A DNA stretch of 64,000 nt from Paraburkholderia lycopersici (lineage in GTDB: Bacteria; Pseudomonadota; Gammaproteobacteria; Burkholderiales; Burkholderiaceae). The translations under genes and the position numbers were made by a program. The stretch spans positions 1-64,000 of the forward strand of contig NZ_FMYQ01000027.1 of assembly GCF_900096975.1 (NCBI RefSeq). The letters run 5' to 3'. Below are positions 1 to 8,708 of this stretch, in pieces. Below the pieces are notes generated by a model. The model saw only the letters and a program-made list of their open reading frames with translations, was not told the DNA's origin and did no database searches. Within the stretch, counting starts at the first letter, position 1. Each line of letters begins with the position of its first letter.

Positions 1-95
1 ATTTCCCCCCATATCGAGCCTGATACCGGACAGCCAGCCGGGGCCGACGCTCGCCTTGAGTATTTTGGATACCTTAATTTATGAATAACGAAAAG

Positions 96-413
96 TGTAG
101 TGGTCAACTCATCCCGGACACTGCGTTAAGTTTTTCTTCCGCAACCGCCGGTGCCAGTCCGTCGTTGAACTGATGCGGCCGTATCCAGTTGTACCGGTGC
201 ATCAGGTAGTGGCTGATATCGCGATGTGCTTCCTGCGCCGACATGTAACCCACTGACGGCTGCCATTCCGTCTTGAAGCTGCGAAACAGCCTCTCCATCG
301 GGGAGTTATCCCAACAATTGCCACGACGGCTCATGCTCTGCCGTATCCGATAACGCCATAGGCGCTGACGGTATTTCCGGCTCGCATACTGGCCGCCTTG
401 ATCCGAGTGGAAC
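96..413 (-). mobile_element. Truncated IS3-family insertion sequence (element A)
   Basis: The end starting TGTAGTGGTCAACTC at 96 looks like an IS terminus and is followed at once by the stop codon of a transposase fragment on the minus strand. The element is cut at 413, where the terminal repeat of a second IS3-family element begins. Only about 320 bp remain, so it cannot move by itself. The 95 bp before it carry no gene that I recognise. Confidence 0.7.
104..413 (-). pseudogene. IS3-family OrfB transposase, C-terminal fragment
   Basis: The reading frame covers the end of an rve-type DDE integrase domain. The second catalytic Asp sits in FHSDQGGQYAS and the catalytic Glu in CWDNSPMERLFRSFKTEW, followed by the usual tail with NWIRPH. 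The sequence upstream of the FHSD motif, including the first Asp and all of OrfA, is gone because element B abuts here. An internal ATG at 334 gives a shorter 76-aa frame, but the same frame continues upstream to 413. The fragment is non-functional and resembles IS3-group transposases. Confidence 0.8.
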
Positions 414-440
414 TGAACCGCCCCGGGAATCGTGGAGGCT
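414..440. repeat. Left terminal inverted repeat of element B
   Basis: Begins TGAACCGCCCCGG, then five variable bases, then GTGGAGGCT. It matches the complement of 1706-1732. Confidence 0.8.
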
Positions 441-447
441 GGTCGGT

Positions 448-1380
448 TTAAGTTAATACGGGTTCAGCGGCAGCTGTTTCAAGTTGCCGATAGTAGTTTG
501 CCTCAGCTTCGGCGGGCGGGATATAGCCGAGGGGTTCCATCAATCGATGATGATTGAACCAGGCCACCCACTCCAGCGTTGCCAGTTCAACGGATTCCCG
601 CGTTTTCCAGGCGCGGCGATGAATCAGTTCAGCCTTGTACAAGCCGTTGATCGTTTCAGCCAAGGCGTTGTCATAGCTGTCGCCCCGGCTGCCGACCGAC
701 GGTTCGATGCCCGCTTCGGCCAGCCGTTCGCTATAGCGAATACTGACGTATTGGGACCCTCTGTCCGAATGGTGTATCAAGGTCCCGTCGTCGCCCGGGC
801 GTCGCGCGTAAAGCGCCTGTTCAAGTGCATCCAGAACGAAGTCCGTGGTCATCGAGGTGCTGACGCGCCAGCCGACAATACGGCGAGCGAATACGTCGAT
901 CACGAAGGCCACGTACAGCCAGCCCTGCCACGTCGAAACGTAGGTGAAATCCGAAACCCAGAGCTGGTTCGGCCGTGCCGCCTTGAACTGGCGATTGACC
1001 CGATCCAGTGGGCGCGGGGCTATGGCATCAGGAACAGTCGTGCGAACACGCTTGCCTCGCATCACGCCGCGCAAACCCAGTTGCTTCATCAACCGTTCGA
1101 CCGTGCAGCGCGCCACCGCGATACGCTCCCGGTTCATCTGCTTCCAGACTTTATCGGCACCGTAGACCTGCATGTTGGCCCGTCACACACGCTCGATCTC
1201 CGGCCGCAGACGTTCATCGCGGATTGCGCGAACAGAGCGCCGCGACGGATCACGAAGCTGCGCGGCATGGCGTCGGTAGCCCGACGGGGCAATCCGCAAG
1301 ACCTTGCAGATCGGCTCGACCCCGAAGGTGTCGCGATGCTGATCTATAAAGGCCTTCAGGACTTGAAACGGCGGTCGAGC
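448..1380 (-). pseudogene. IS3-family OrfB transposase with an in-frame stop
   Basis: The DDE integrase core is complete: Asp in SDFTYVS, Asp in HHSDRGSQYVS and Glu in ALAETINGLYK, preceded by the HTH_21-like region GVEPICKVLRIAPSGY. Reading upstream from the ATG at 1173, the frame is interrupted by TGA at 1183-1185, in the peptide EIERV-stop-RANMQVYGADKVW. In related transposases as I recall them this position is Trp (RVWRAN), so TGG to TGA is the simplest explanation. The frame is otherwise open into the 3' end of orfA. A protein initiated at 1173 would keep the catalytic triad but lack the N-terminal region. Confidence 0.85.
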
Positions 1381-1682
1381 TCCGCCTGGGCGAAAAACGC
1401 GCTCGCGACCTTGAGAATCTCGTTGGCACGACGCAACTCCTTGACTTCGCGCTCCAGGGCCTTGAGGCGCTCGCGCTCGTCTGAGGTCACGCCATCGCGC
1501 TCACCGTGGTCGACCTGGTCGCGCTTGACCCACTCGTGCAGTGTCTGCGGTGTGCAGCCGATCATCGGCGCAATCGATTCGACCGCCGCCCACATCGACG
1601 GATGTTCGCTACGCTGCTCGCGCACCAGACGCACTGCGCGCTCCCGGACTTCCGGGGAAAACTTGGTTACCTTCTTGTTCAT
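1356..1682 (-). CDS. IS3-family OrfA transposase subunit
   Basis: A 108-aa protein with an N-terminal helix-turn-helix (FSPEVRERAVRLVREQ to TPQTLHEWVKR) and a C-terminal leucine-zipper-like helix (ERLKALEREVKELRRANEIL), ending AELDRRFKS as in IS51-group OrfA. It normally binds the terminal repeats and is fused to OrfB by -1 frameshifting near its 3' end; OrfB is in the -1 frame here. OrfA itself is intact. Because OrfB has a stop, any OrfAB fusion would be truncated, though OrfA could still bind the ends. Confidence 0.85.
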   Translation of the reverse strand: MNKKVTKFSPEVRERAVRLVREQRSEHPSMWAAVESIAPMIGCTPQTLHEWVKRDQVDHGERDGVTSDERERLKALEREVKELRRANEILKVASAFFAQAELDRRFKS

Positions 1683-1705
1683 GGCTCCATTCTCTCAAGA
1701 GTTGG

Positions 1706-1732
1706 AGCCTCCACAAAATCCGGGGCGGTTCA
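1706..1732. repeat. Right terminal inverted repeat of element B
   Basis: Reading outward on the minus strand it begins TGAACCGCCCCGG and ends GTGGAGGCT, matching 414-440 at 23 of 27 positions. Confidence 0.8.
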
Positions 1733-3639
1733 AAACCTCTCCCGGCCACTACCACGCGGTCTGGCTCGTCGACGGTTGCCCGATCGAAGCGTATCGCCAC
1801 GTGCAGGCGTTTATCGCCAAGAAGTTTGGCGGCGATCCGAACGTAACCGACGTGACTCGCTGCATGCGTCTCGCGGGCACTATCAACAGGAAGAACGGGC
1901 AGAACCACGTGGTCAGGATCGTTTCACCGACAGAAGGCGAAGAGTGCACGCCGATTGCGTTTAGCGAGTTCAGACGCGCGTTCGGTATGAAGCCGAAGCG
2001 CAAACCTACTGCGCAGAAGCGACCGCATGGCGCGGGTACGCATGACCTTGAGGAGGTGCGCCGCGCACTGGAGAAAATCCCGGCCGAGGAGCGCCACATC
2101 TGGCTCTATATCGGTATGGCTCTGCACTCAATCTTGCCTAACGCTCAGGGCAAAGCTTTGTGGGACGATTGGGCCAAGACTGCTAGGGGCAAGTTCGATC
2201 AGGCCGAACAGGATCGTGCATGGCGCAACTTCAAGTCGACCGGCGGCGTTACGAAGGGGACGTTGTTCTACTACGCACAACAGTTCTCCCCCGGTGTCAC
2301 GCATGTTGACGTTCCGACCACCGAAGCCGATCTCGCGAAGCTGTTTGTCGCAACGTACAAGGGCGAGGTCGCATTCGACCGCCACACCTCGGCGTGGTGG
2401 GTATTTGACCGCACGTGGGAAAAGTCGCCGCATCTGGCACTGCGCCGCTGCAAGACGATGATCGAAAACCTGATCGAAGCGACGCGCGGCGTGCAATCCG
2501 AGAAGCAGAGCGGCGTGTTGTCCGCCCTCCAGCGTCAAGCGACCGCGTCTTCGCTTACTGCGATCCTCCGTCACGCCTCGCTCGATGCCGACGTGGAGAT
2601 TTCCGGCTCGCGTTTCGATACCAACTCCGACCTGCTCGGGGTAGAGAACGGCGTTATCGACCTCGTCGTTGGACGGCATCGCCCTGCGCGTCCGGACGAT
2701 TTCATCACGCTGAGCTGCGGTACGGCCTATGACGCCGAAGCCAGGTGCCCCGAGTTCGTGAAGTTCATCGAAAGCATTACCGAGGGCGATAACGAGTTCG
2801 CGCACTATATTCAGCGCGCGCTGGGCTACAGCGTGTTCGGCCACACCCGCGAACAGGTTTTCTTCCTGATTATCGGTCTGGGTGCGAACGGCAAAGGCGT
2901 ATTGCTGCGTGTGCTGAATCAGGTGCTGGGCGACTATGGAAGGACAGTAGCTCCGAACCTGCTGCAACGCGCCTACAATGGCAATCCGAACGCGTCGACT
3001 TCGGCGCTTATGGCGCTCAAGGGTGCCCGGCTGTACGCGTGTACGGAGTTCGACGGGCAGAAGCGTTTCGACGAGGCGTTCGTGAAGCAAATCAGCGGCA
3101 GCGATGCGTTGACGGGCCGCTGCAATTTCGGGGAGCAGGAAACGTTCAAGCCGGTAGGCAAGCTCTGGCTGTCAACGAATTCCGATCCGGAAATTGCACA
3201 CGACAATAAGGCAGTATGGCGTCGCCTTCTCGTCATTCCGCTGATGCGCAGCTTCAGCGGCAAGGACTGCGATCCTGACCTCGAAGAAAAGCTCGTGCAT
3301 GAGGCACCAGGCATCCTGAACTGGCTCATCGAGGGTGCGCAGCAGTATCGCGTGCGCGGACTCGGCCAGTGCGCGAAGGTTGTGTCAGAGACCGCAAAGC
3401 TGCGCTCGCGCTCGGATACGGTTCGTTCGTGGCTGATGGCCTGCTGCTCGACGAGGAATGCCTCAGTGATTCAAGGGGCCAAGGATGTGTACGACAGTTA
3501 CCGCGCCCACACCCGTAACAATGGACGTACCGCACTGACGGTTGCCAAATTCAACGCGAAGCTCGAAAAGCTCGGATTTGAACATGTGCGCCGTGCTGCA
3601 TTCAACGGCTGGAAGGGCTTCGTGCTGAAGAGTGAATGA
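1733..3639 (+). pseudogene. P4/D5-type primase-helicase, 5'-truncated by IS element B
   Basis: About 635 codons of a phage/plasmid-type primase-helicase remain. They begin in the distal part of a RepB/Prim-Pol-like primase domain (TSPGHYHAVWLVDG, then TRCMRLAGTINRK), followed by a PriCT_2-like segment (EVRRALEKIPAEERHIW, about 2040-2280), a D5_N region, and an SF3 helicase with Walker A GLGANGKG near 2878-2898, Walker B-like ACTEFD near 3036-3054 and the KLWLSTNSDP motif near 3160-3190. The N-terminal catalytic part of the primase is missing because element B occupies the junction. The frame stays open back through the IS, so an ATG at 1681 inside the IS end could start a hybrid protein. In its family the intact protein replicates satellite or integrative elements. 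Confidence 0.8.
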
Positions 3640-3660
3640 ATGAGGTCATGGCCGGGGGCA

Positions 3661-3685
3661 GTGAATCGCCCTCTGGCCGATTCAC
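3661..3685. repeat. Inverted repeat between converging primase and integrase genes
   Basis: GTGAATCG (3661-3668) and CGATTCAC (3678-3685) can form an 8-bp stem with a 9-base loop, flanked by G- and C-runs that could extend it. There is no U-tract, so it is a weak terminator candidate. It could also be a protein-binding site of the element. Confidence 0.35.
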
Positions 3686-3746
3686 CCCGCTTCGATTTCG
3701 TCAACCTGCCCCCTCGATAGATTCTCCCAGCCGGGCGCGGAATTCG

Positions 3747-4970
3747 TTACTTTCGCAGTCGCGAGCGCCCGAACTCAGTCGGTGCAGCGAATCCGTCAGT
3801 TGCCGCACTGTCAAGATAGTCCGCCCATACCTGCATCATCTCCCTGCGCTCCACGAGATACTGAGCCCGGTTGTACGCCGCGCGGACCTTGTTTCGCTCC
3901 GCGTGCGCCAGCTGGCGTTCAATCCAGTCGGGCTGAAAACCCATCTCGTTCAGGATGGTCGATGCGGTCGCGCGGAAGCCATGCCCTGTCGCCCGCGAGT
4001 GGTAGCCCATGCGGTATAGCGCGTACAAGACGGTATTCTCGCTGATGAAAGCTCCGCGCCCATTGCGCGACGGAAAGACATAGTCGCCATCGCCATTGAT
4101 CGCCTCCAGCCGTCTTAGTACATCGACGGCCTGCCGCGAGAGTGGAACGATGTGCGTCTCACGCATCTTCATCCGCTCAGCGGGAATGCGCCATTCGCCC
4201 CCGTCGAGATCGAACTCGGTCCATCGCGCGGCCCGCAGTTCCCCTGTACGTACAAACGTCAGTGCTAGAAGCCGCAAGGCTAACCGCGTCTGCAAATCGC
4301 CATCGTACTCCGTAACTTTTCGTACGAACTCAGGTAAATCTGCATGGCCCAGCGCCGCGTAGTGCCGCTTCTCTGGCGTTTTTAACGCACCTCGCAGATC
4401 GGCCGACGGATTGTATGTCCCGCGCCCAGTCGCGATAGCGTATCGGAACACCGCACTGCACCTCTGCAGAACTCGACCGGCAACTTCCAGCGCACCGCGT
4501 TTTTCAATGGTGCGCAATACCTCAAGCAACTCCGGAGCGGTGACCTCGACCAACGGGCGATCACCAAGCGTTGGGAAAACGTCAGCTTCGAGCGATCCGA
4601 GAATCTTCGCGGCATGTGAGGCGGTCCAACTCGCCCGCTTGGTCTGGTGCCACTCGCGCGCCATCACCTCAAAAGTGTTCGACCGGTCGTCGGCGTTCTG
4701 CTTTGCCGCCCGTTTGCGCTCGGTAACCGGGTCGATGCCCTGCTTGACTAGCGTCTTCGCGTCGTCCCGTATCTTGCGCGCTTCGGCAAGCGTAACGTCT
4801 GGATAAACCCCGATCGCAAACAACTTTTGCTTGCCTGCTATCCGGTACGCCATGCGCCAGTAGCGGGAACCGTTCGGGTGGACGTGGAGGTACATCCCCC
4901 CGCCGTCCGTCAGTTTGTACGGTTCGGCGGTGGGCTTGGCGTTGCGGACAGCGGTGTCTGTAAGGGGCAT
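3747..4970 (-). CDS. P4-type tyrosine recombinase / integrase
   Basis: A 407-aa integrase of the P4 family. The N-terminal DUF4102 domain is clear (MPLTDTAVRNAKP, then KLTDGGGMYLHVHPNGSRYW), followed by a SAM-like core-binding domain and the catalytic domain. The catalytic residues are R241 (TFVRTGEL), H330 and R333 (GHGFRATAS), H356 (LAHAERN) and Y366 (AAYNRAQY). The start at 4970 is chosen because family members begin at MPLTD; an upstream in-frame start at 5075 adds 35 residues of no recognisable match. The gene lies about 160 bp from tRNA-Thr, the usual position for an integrase whose element sits in a tRNA 3' end. It appears intact, so the element could in principle still excise. Confidence 0.93.
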   Translation of the reverse strand: MPLTDTAVRNAKPTAEPYKLTDGGGMYLHVHPNGSRYWRMAYRIAGKQKLFAIGVYPDVTLAEARKIRDDAKTLVKQGIDPVTERKRAAKQNADDRSNTFEVMAREWHQTKRASWTASHAAKILGSLEADVFPTLGDRPLVEVTAPELLEVLRTIEKRGALEVAGRVLQRCSAVFRYAIATGRGTYNPSADLRGALKTPEKRHYAALGHADLPEFVRKVTEYDGDLQTRLALRLLALTFVRTGELRAARWTEFDLDGGEWRIPAERMKMRETHIVPLSRQAVDVLRRLEAINGDGDYVFPSRNGRGAFISENTVLYALYRMGYHSRATGHGFRATASTILNEMGFQPDWIERQLAHAERNKVRAAYNRAQYLVERREMMQVWADYLDSAATDGFAAPTEFGRSRLRK

Positions 4971-5061
4971 GGCGTCGATACCAACATCCTTGGCTTTGGT
5001 ACCAACGAATATACCAGCAATTTTTCCGGGCACTTTCGGATGCAATCGAACGCCAGCAAAC

Positions 5062-5100
5062 AAAAAACCCCGCAAGACCGTTGATCTTACGGGGTTTTTA
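5062..5100. terminator. Bidirectional terminator downstream of tRNA-Thr
   Basis: CCCCG and CGGGG arms with imperfect inner pairing (AAGA/TCTT) are flanked by an A-run on one side and a T-run on the other. On the minus strand it lies directly downstream of tRNA-Thr and would end the sspA-sspB-tRNA transcript before the integrase. Confidence 0.7.
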
Positions 5101-5130
5101 ACTTCCGTCGGGTCACGACGGATTTGAATG

Positions 5131-5206
<76 letters not shown>

Positions 5207-5224
5207 GTAGCCCGCTATTCTACT

Positions 5225-5713
5225 TCATTTGACGATCTTGAGGTGACCCTTGCTGCCCTTGCCGCCGCCGTCTTCATCCTTGTCGGCCTGGCGGGTAGCC
5301 GCCTGCGCTGCCGGCTCGCCGGCAGGCTCGTCGCGCGCTTCGTGCGGCGCTGCTTCTTCGTGGTCCTCGGAAGACAGCACATCGTCGGCACCGCCGGCCG
5401 GCGACTCGACGGGGAAGGCCATGCCCTGTCCGTTTTCGCGAGCATAGATCGCGAGCACGTTCGACACCGGCACCTCGATCTTGTGCGACTTGCCGGAAAA
5501 GCGAGCATGGAACTCGATCATTTCGTTGCCCATCTGCAACTGGCTCGTCGCCTCGAAGCTGATGTTCAGAACGATCTCGCCGTCACGCACGAACTGCCGC
5601 GGCACGCGCGTGCTGTTGTCGACCCGCACTGCGATATGCGGCGTGAAGCCGTTGTCGGTGCACCACTCGTACAGCGCGCGCAGCAGATACGGCTTGGTGG
5701 AAATCTCTTGCAT
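5225..5713 (-). CDS. sspB: ClpXP protease specificity-enhancing factor SspB
   Basis: A 162-aa adaptor that delivers ssrA-tagged proteins to ClpXP. The folded substrate-binding domain covers about residues 1-105 (TKPYLLRALYEWCTDNGFTP, RDGEIVLNISFEAT, ARFSGKSHKIEVP), followed by a long acidic and Ala-rich linker. A short basic tail ending HLKIVK matches the C-terminal peptide with which family members dock onto ClpX. The ATG at 5713 is preferred because GAGAGG lies seven bases upstream; a TTG at 5719 is less likely. It follows sspA by 79 bp in the usual sspA-sspB order. Confidence 0.95.
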   Translation of the reverse strand: MQEISTKPYLLRALYEWCTDNGFTPHIAVRVDNSTRVPRQFVRDGEIVLNISFEATSQLQMGNEMIEFHARFSGKSHKIEVPVSNVLAIYARENGQGMAFPVESPAGGADDVLSSEDHEEAAPHEARDEPAGEPAAQAATRQADKDEDGGGKGSKGHLKIVK

Positions 5714-5792
5714 CAACAATCCTCTCGCGAGGCGGCGCCCACACCCACGCCGTGCACGCCGCCTCTGTTACCCGCAACTACCGGGATACTGC

Positions 5793-6404
5793 TTAACGAC
5801 GCATGACCTTTTCCGACGGCGTCAGCGCCTCGATGTACGCCGGACGGCTGAAAATGCGCTCGGCGTACTTCATGAGCGGCGCGGCGTTCTTCGACAGCTC
5901 GATGCCGTAGTGGTCGAGACGCCACAGCAGCGGCGCGATCGCGACGTCGAGCATCGAGAACTCTTCGCCCAGCATGTACTTGTTCTTCAGGAAGATCGGC
6001 GCGAGCTGCGTGAGGCGGTCGCGGATCGCGAGGCGCGCCTTCTCGTGGTTCTTCTCGGCGGCCTTGCCCTTCTCGTTTTCGAGCGTGCTCACGTGCACGA
6101 ACAGTTCCTTCTCGAAGTTGAGCAGGAACAGACGCGCGCGCGCGCGCTGCACCGGGTCGGCCGGCATCAGTTGCGGATGCGGGAAGCGCTCGTCGATGTA
6201 CTCGTTGATGATGTTCGATTCGTACAGGATCAGGTCGCGCTCGACCAGAATCGGCACCTGACCGTACGGATTCATCACGGCGATGTCTTCCGGTTTGTTG
6301 AACAGGTCGACGTCGCGGATTTCGAAGTCCATGCCCTTTTCGAACAACACCAGCCGGCAGCGCTGGGAGAACGGGCAGGTAGTGCCGGAGTACAGAACCA
6401 TCAT
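5793..6404 (-). CDS. sspA: Stringent starvation protein A (GST-fold RNA polymerase-associated protein)
   Basis: A 203-aa member of the glutathione S-transferase superfamily that binds RNA polymerase in other proteobacteria and affects stationary-phase and acid-stress transcription. The thioredoxin-like N-terminal domain starts VLYSGTTCPFSQRCRLVLFE and includes NPYGQVPILVERDLILYES, followed by the all-helical C-terminal domain (MLGEEFSMLDVAIAPLLWRL). Two consecutive ATGs lie at 6404 and 6401, with GAGGA about ten bases upstream. The gene sits between petC and sspB, separated from petC by a strong terminator. Confidence 0.95.
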   Translation of the reverse strand: MMVLYSGTTCPFSQRCRLVLFEKGMDFEIRDVDLFNKPEDIAVMNPYGQVPILVERDLILYESNIINEYIDERFPHPQLMPADPVQRARARLFLLNFEKELFVHVSTLENEKGKAAEKNHEKARLAIRDRLTQLAPIFLKNKYMLGEEFSMLDVAIAPLLWRLDHYGIELSKNAAPLMKYAERIFSRPAYIEALTPSEKVMRR

Positions 6405-6444
6405 GATTTACATTTCCTCAATAAACCCAAAAGGCCAGCGGGCG

Positions 6445-6480
6445 AAAAAACCGTCTGACGGTCCCTGAACCGTCAGACGG
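6445..6480 (-). terminator. Rho-independent terminator after petC
   Basis: A perfect 11-bp stem (CCGTCTGACGG / CCGTCAGACGG, loop of 8) is followed on the minus strand by six Ts. It lies 38 bp downstream of the petC stop and separates petABC from sspAB. Confidence 0.9.
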
Positions 6481-6518
6481 CTTCTCGTCGCACCGGCCCC
6501 ACGTCGGTCAGGACGTGC

Positions 6519-7304
6519 CTATTTGATATCTTTCCAGTACGCGGCGTTCAATCGCCATGCAAAAAAGCTCAGGACGCCAAGGAACAGGAGCACCCACACG
6601 CCAAGCTGCCTGCGGGTTTTCTGCTCGGGTTCGGCCATCCAGCCGAGGTATGCCACCAGATCGGCCACGTCGGCATCATAATCCGCCGGCGAAAGCTTCC
6701 CTGGCACGACCTGCTGGAATCCAGCAAAGCGACGGACTTTTTCCCCGGTTTCCTCGTCCGTCGTGTCCTCGAACTTCACCGTGCGTATGCCCTGCAACTG
6801 CCACAGCACGTGCGGCATGCTTACGTTCTCGAACACCAGGTTGTTCCAGCCGGTCGGCCGCGTGTCGTCGCGGTAGAAGCTGCGCAGGTACGTGTACAAC
6901 CAGTCACGCCCTTTCGCCCGCGCTTCCACGGAGAGGTCCGGCGGTGCTACGCCAAACCACGATTTCGCGTCGTCCGGGCGCATCGCGATGGACATCGTGT
7001 TGCCGACCTTGTCGGTCGTAAACAACAGATTATCTTCGATTTGCTTCTGCGGAATGCCGAGATCCTGCAACCGGCTGTAGCGCATCAAGTTCGCACTATG
7101 GCAATTCAGGCAATAGTTTACAAACAATTGGGCGCCGTGTTGCAGCGAAGCAAGATTTTCGCCGTTATCGGGTGCGCGGTCGAGCGGAATGTTTTCCTGC
7201 GCCCCTGCCGATCCCACCCCAAATGCACACGAGAGCGCCAGCGCGGCCACGCTGGCCCGGACGCTCGCCTTCACGAGCGCCGAAAAAAGAGATTTCCTCG
7301 TCAT
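6519..7304 (-). CDS. petC: Cytochrome c1, ubiquinol-cytochrome c reductase
   Basis: The c-type cytochrome subunit of the bc1 complex, about 261 aa. It passes electrons from the Rieske protein to soluble cytochrome c. A Sec signal peptide (about residues 1-35, cut after GSAGAQ) is followed by the haem-binding CLNCH motif, the axial-ligand region around IAMRPDDA, and a C-terminal membrane anchor (QLGVWVLLFLGVLSFFAWRL). The ATG at 7304 gives a normal signal peptide; a TTG at 7322 would add six residues. It follows petB by 18 bp and closes the petABC operon. Confidence 0.96.
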   Translation of the reverse strand: MTRKSLFSALVKASVRASVAALALSCAFGVGSAGAQENIPLDRAPDNGENLASLQHGAQLFVNYCLNCHSANLMRYSRLQDLGIPQKQIEDNLLFTTDKVGNTMSIAMRPDDAKSWFGVAPPDLSVEARAKGRDWLYTYLRSFYRDDTRPTGWNNLVFENVSMPHVLWQLQGIRTVKFEDTTDEETGEKVRRFAGFQQVVPGKLSPADYDADVADLVAYLGWMAEPEQKTRRQLGVWVLLFLGVLSFFAWRLNAAYWKDIK

Positions 7305-7322
7305 GTCTTTCTCGCTCGTCAA

Positions 7323-8708
7323 TTAATGGGACTTGAACCGCACACGCTCGGGCGGCTGCCTGAAGGTGCCAAGCGGCGTCCAGAACGGCATGCCGAGGAA
7401 AAACGCGAAATAGACCAGCGCGCACACCTGCGCGATCAGCGTGGCGGCGGGCGATGGCGGCTTGGTGCCGAGGAAGGCGAGCGTAAGGAATGCGAGCACG
7501 AAGACGCCGAGAAATACCTTATGGAAGAACGGCCGATACCGGATCGACTTAACCGGCGCGCGATCGAGCCACGGCAGGAAGAAAAGCGAAATCACCGCCG
7601 TGCCCATCACCACTACGCCCCAGAACTTCGATTCGGTGAAGTACATCGCGAGAAGCACGAGCACGGCCAGCACCGGCAGCCCCACGCGCCATTTGCCGCG
7701 CGCGCGCACAAGCGCGAGCAGCCCGAGCAGCGCGATCACGATCATCAGCACGATCTTGAACGGGTCGGTCGTGGCGCGCAGCATCGCGTAGAACGCCGTG
7801 AAGTACCAGACCGGCGCAATTTCGGGCGGCGTTTGCAGCGGGTTGGCCGGCACGAAGTTGTTCGCCTCGAGGAAGTAGCCGCCCATCTCCGGCGCGAAGA
7901 ACACGATCCCCGCGAAAATCATCAGGAAGATGCACACGCCCATGAAATCGTGCACGGAGTAATAGGGATGGAACGCAATGCCGTCGAGCGGAATGCCGTT
8001 CGCGTCCTTTTTCTCCTTGATCTCGATGCCGTCCGGGTTGTTCGAGCCCACCTCGTGCAGCGCGATGATGTGGCAGATCACGAGCCCGATCAGCACTAGC
8101 GGGATGGCGATCACGTGGAACGCAAAGAAACGGTTCAGCGTGACGTCCGACACCACGTAGTCGCCGCGAATCCACAGCGAGAGGTCCGGGCCGATGAAGG
8201 GGATCGCCGAGAACAGGTTCACGATCACCTGCGCGCCCCAGAACGACATCTGCCCCCACGGCAGCAGATAGCCGAAGAACGCCTCGGCCATCAGGCACAG
8301 GAAAATCGCGCAGCCGAAGATCCACACGAGTTCCCGCGGCTTGCGGTACGAGCCGTACAAAAGCCCGCGGAACATGTGCAGGTACACGACCACGAAGAAC
8401 ATCGAGGCGCCCGTGGAATGCATGTAGCGGATGAGCCAGCCCCACGGCACCTCGCGCATGATGTACTCGACCGACGCGAACGCGAGCGTCGAATCGGGCT
8501 TGTAGTTCATGGTCAGGAAGATGCCGGTGACGATCTGGTTGACGAGCACGAGCAGCGCAAGCGAGCCGAAGAAGTACCAGAAGTTGAAGTTCTTCGGCGC
8601 GTAGTATTCGGAGAGATGCGCGCGCCAGGTCGCGCTCAGCGGAAAGCGCCTGTCGATCCAGCCGACGACGCCCGTGGTGTTCACCTCTTTTTCGGTTCCC
8701 GTCGCCAT
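7323..8708 (-). CDS. petB: Cytochrome b, ubiquinol-cytochrome c reductase
   Basis: A 461-aa membrane subunit of the bc1 complex carrying two b haems and the quinol sites. It matches the full-length proteobacterial protein, with many transmembrane helices; the haem-ligand region STGASMFFVVVYLHMFRGL and the partner helix FHVIAIPLVLIGLVICHI are present, as is the quinol-site PEW-like segment APVWYFTAFYAMLR. The petA stop overlaps the petB ATG by one base (TGATG), which implies translational coupling. A much longer reading frame upstream of 8708 runs through petA in another frame and is not real. Confidence 0.97.
   Translation of the reverse strand: MATGTEKEVNTTGVVGWIDRRFPLSATWRAHLSEYYAPKNFNFWYFFGSLALLVLVNQIVTGIFLTMNYKPDSTLAFASVEYIMREVPWGWLIRYMHSTGASMFFVVVYLHMFRGLLYGSYRKPRELVWIFGCAIFLCLMAEAFFGYLLPWGQMSFWGAQVIVNLFSAIPFIGPDLSLWIRGDYVVSDVTLNRFFAFHVIAIPLVLIGLVICHIIALHEVGSNNPDGIEIKEKKDANGIPLDGIAFHPYYSVHDFMGVCIFLMIFAGIVFFAPEMGGYFLEANNFVPANPLQTPPEIAPVWYFTAFYAMLRATTDPFKIVLMIVIALLGLLALVRARGKWRVGLPVLAVLVLLAMYFTESKFWGVVVMGTAVISLFFLPWLDRAPVKSIRYRPFFHKVFLGVFVLAFLTLAFLGTKPPSPAATLIAQVCALVYFAFFLGMPFWTPLGTFRQPPERVRFKSH

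Larger units (their letters stand above)
414..1732 (-). mobile_element. IS3-family (IS51-group-like) insertion sequence (element B)
   Basis: A 1319-bp element bounded by 27-bp imperfect inverted repeats that begin TGAACCGCCCCGG and end GTGGAGGCT; 23 of 27 positions agree. It encodes OrfA and an OrfB in the -1 frame, as is usual for IS3-family elements that make OrfAB by programmed frameshifting. The left flank is element A and the right flank is a primase-helicase gene. I see no convincing target duplication (aac versus aaa), which suggests rearrangement after insertion. OrfB carries a premature stop, so this copy is probably inactive. Confidence 0.85.

Noticed and set aside
484..3639. A continuous 1051-codon plus-strand reading frame
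   Set aside because: The first ~415 codons are antisense to IS element B. Only the part after 1732 resembles a primase-helicase, so it is annotated as a truncated gene.
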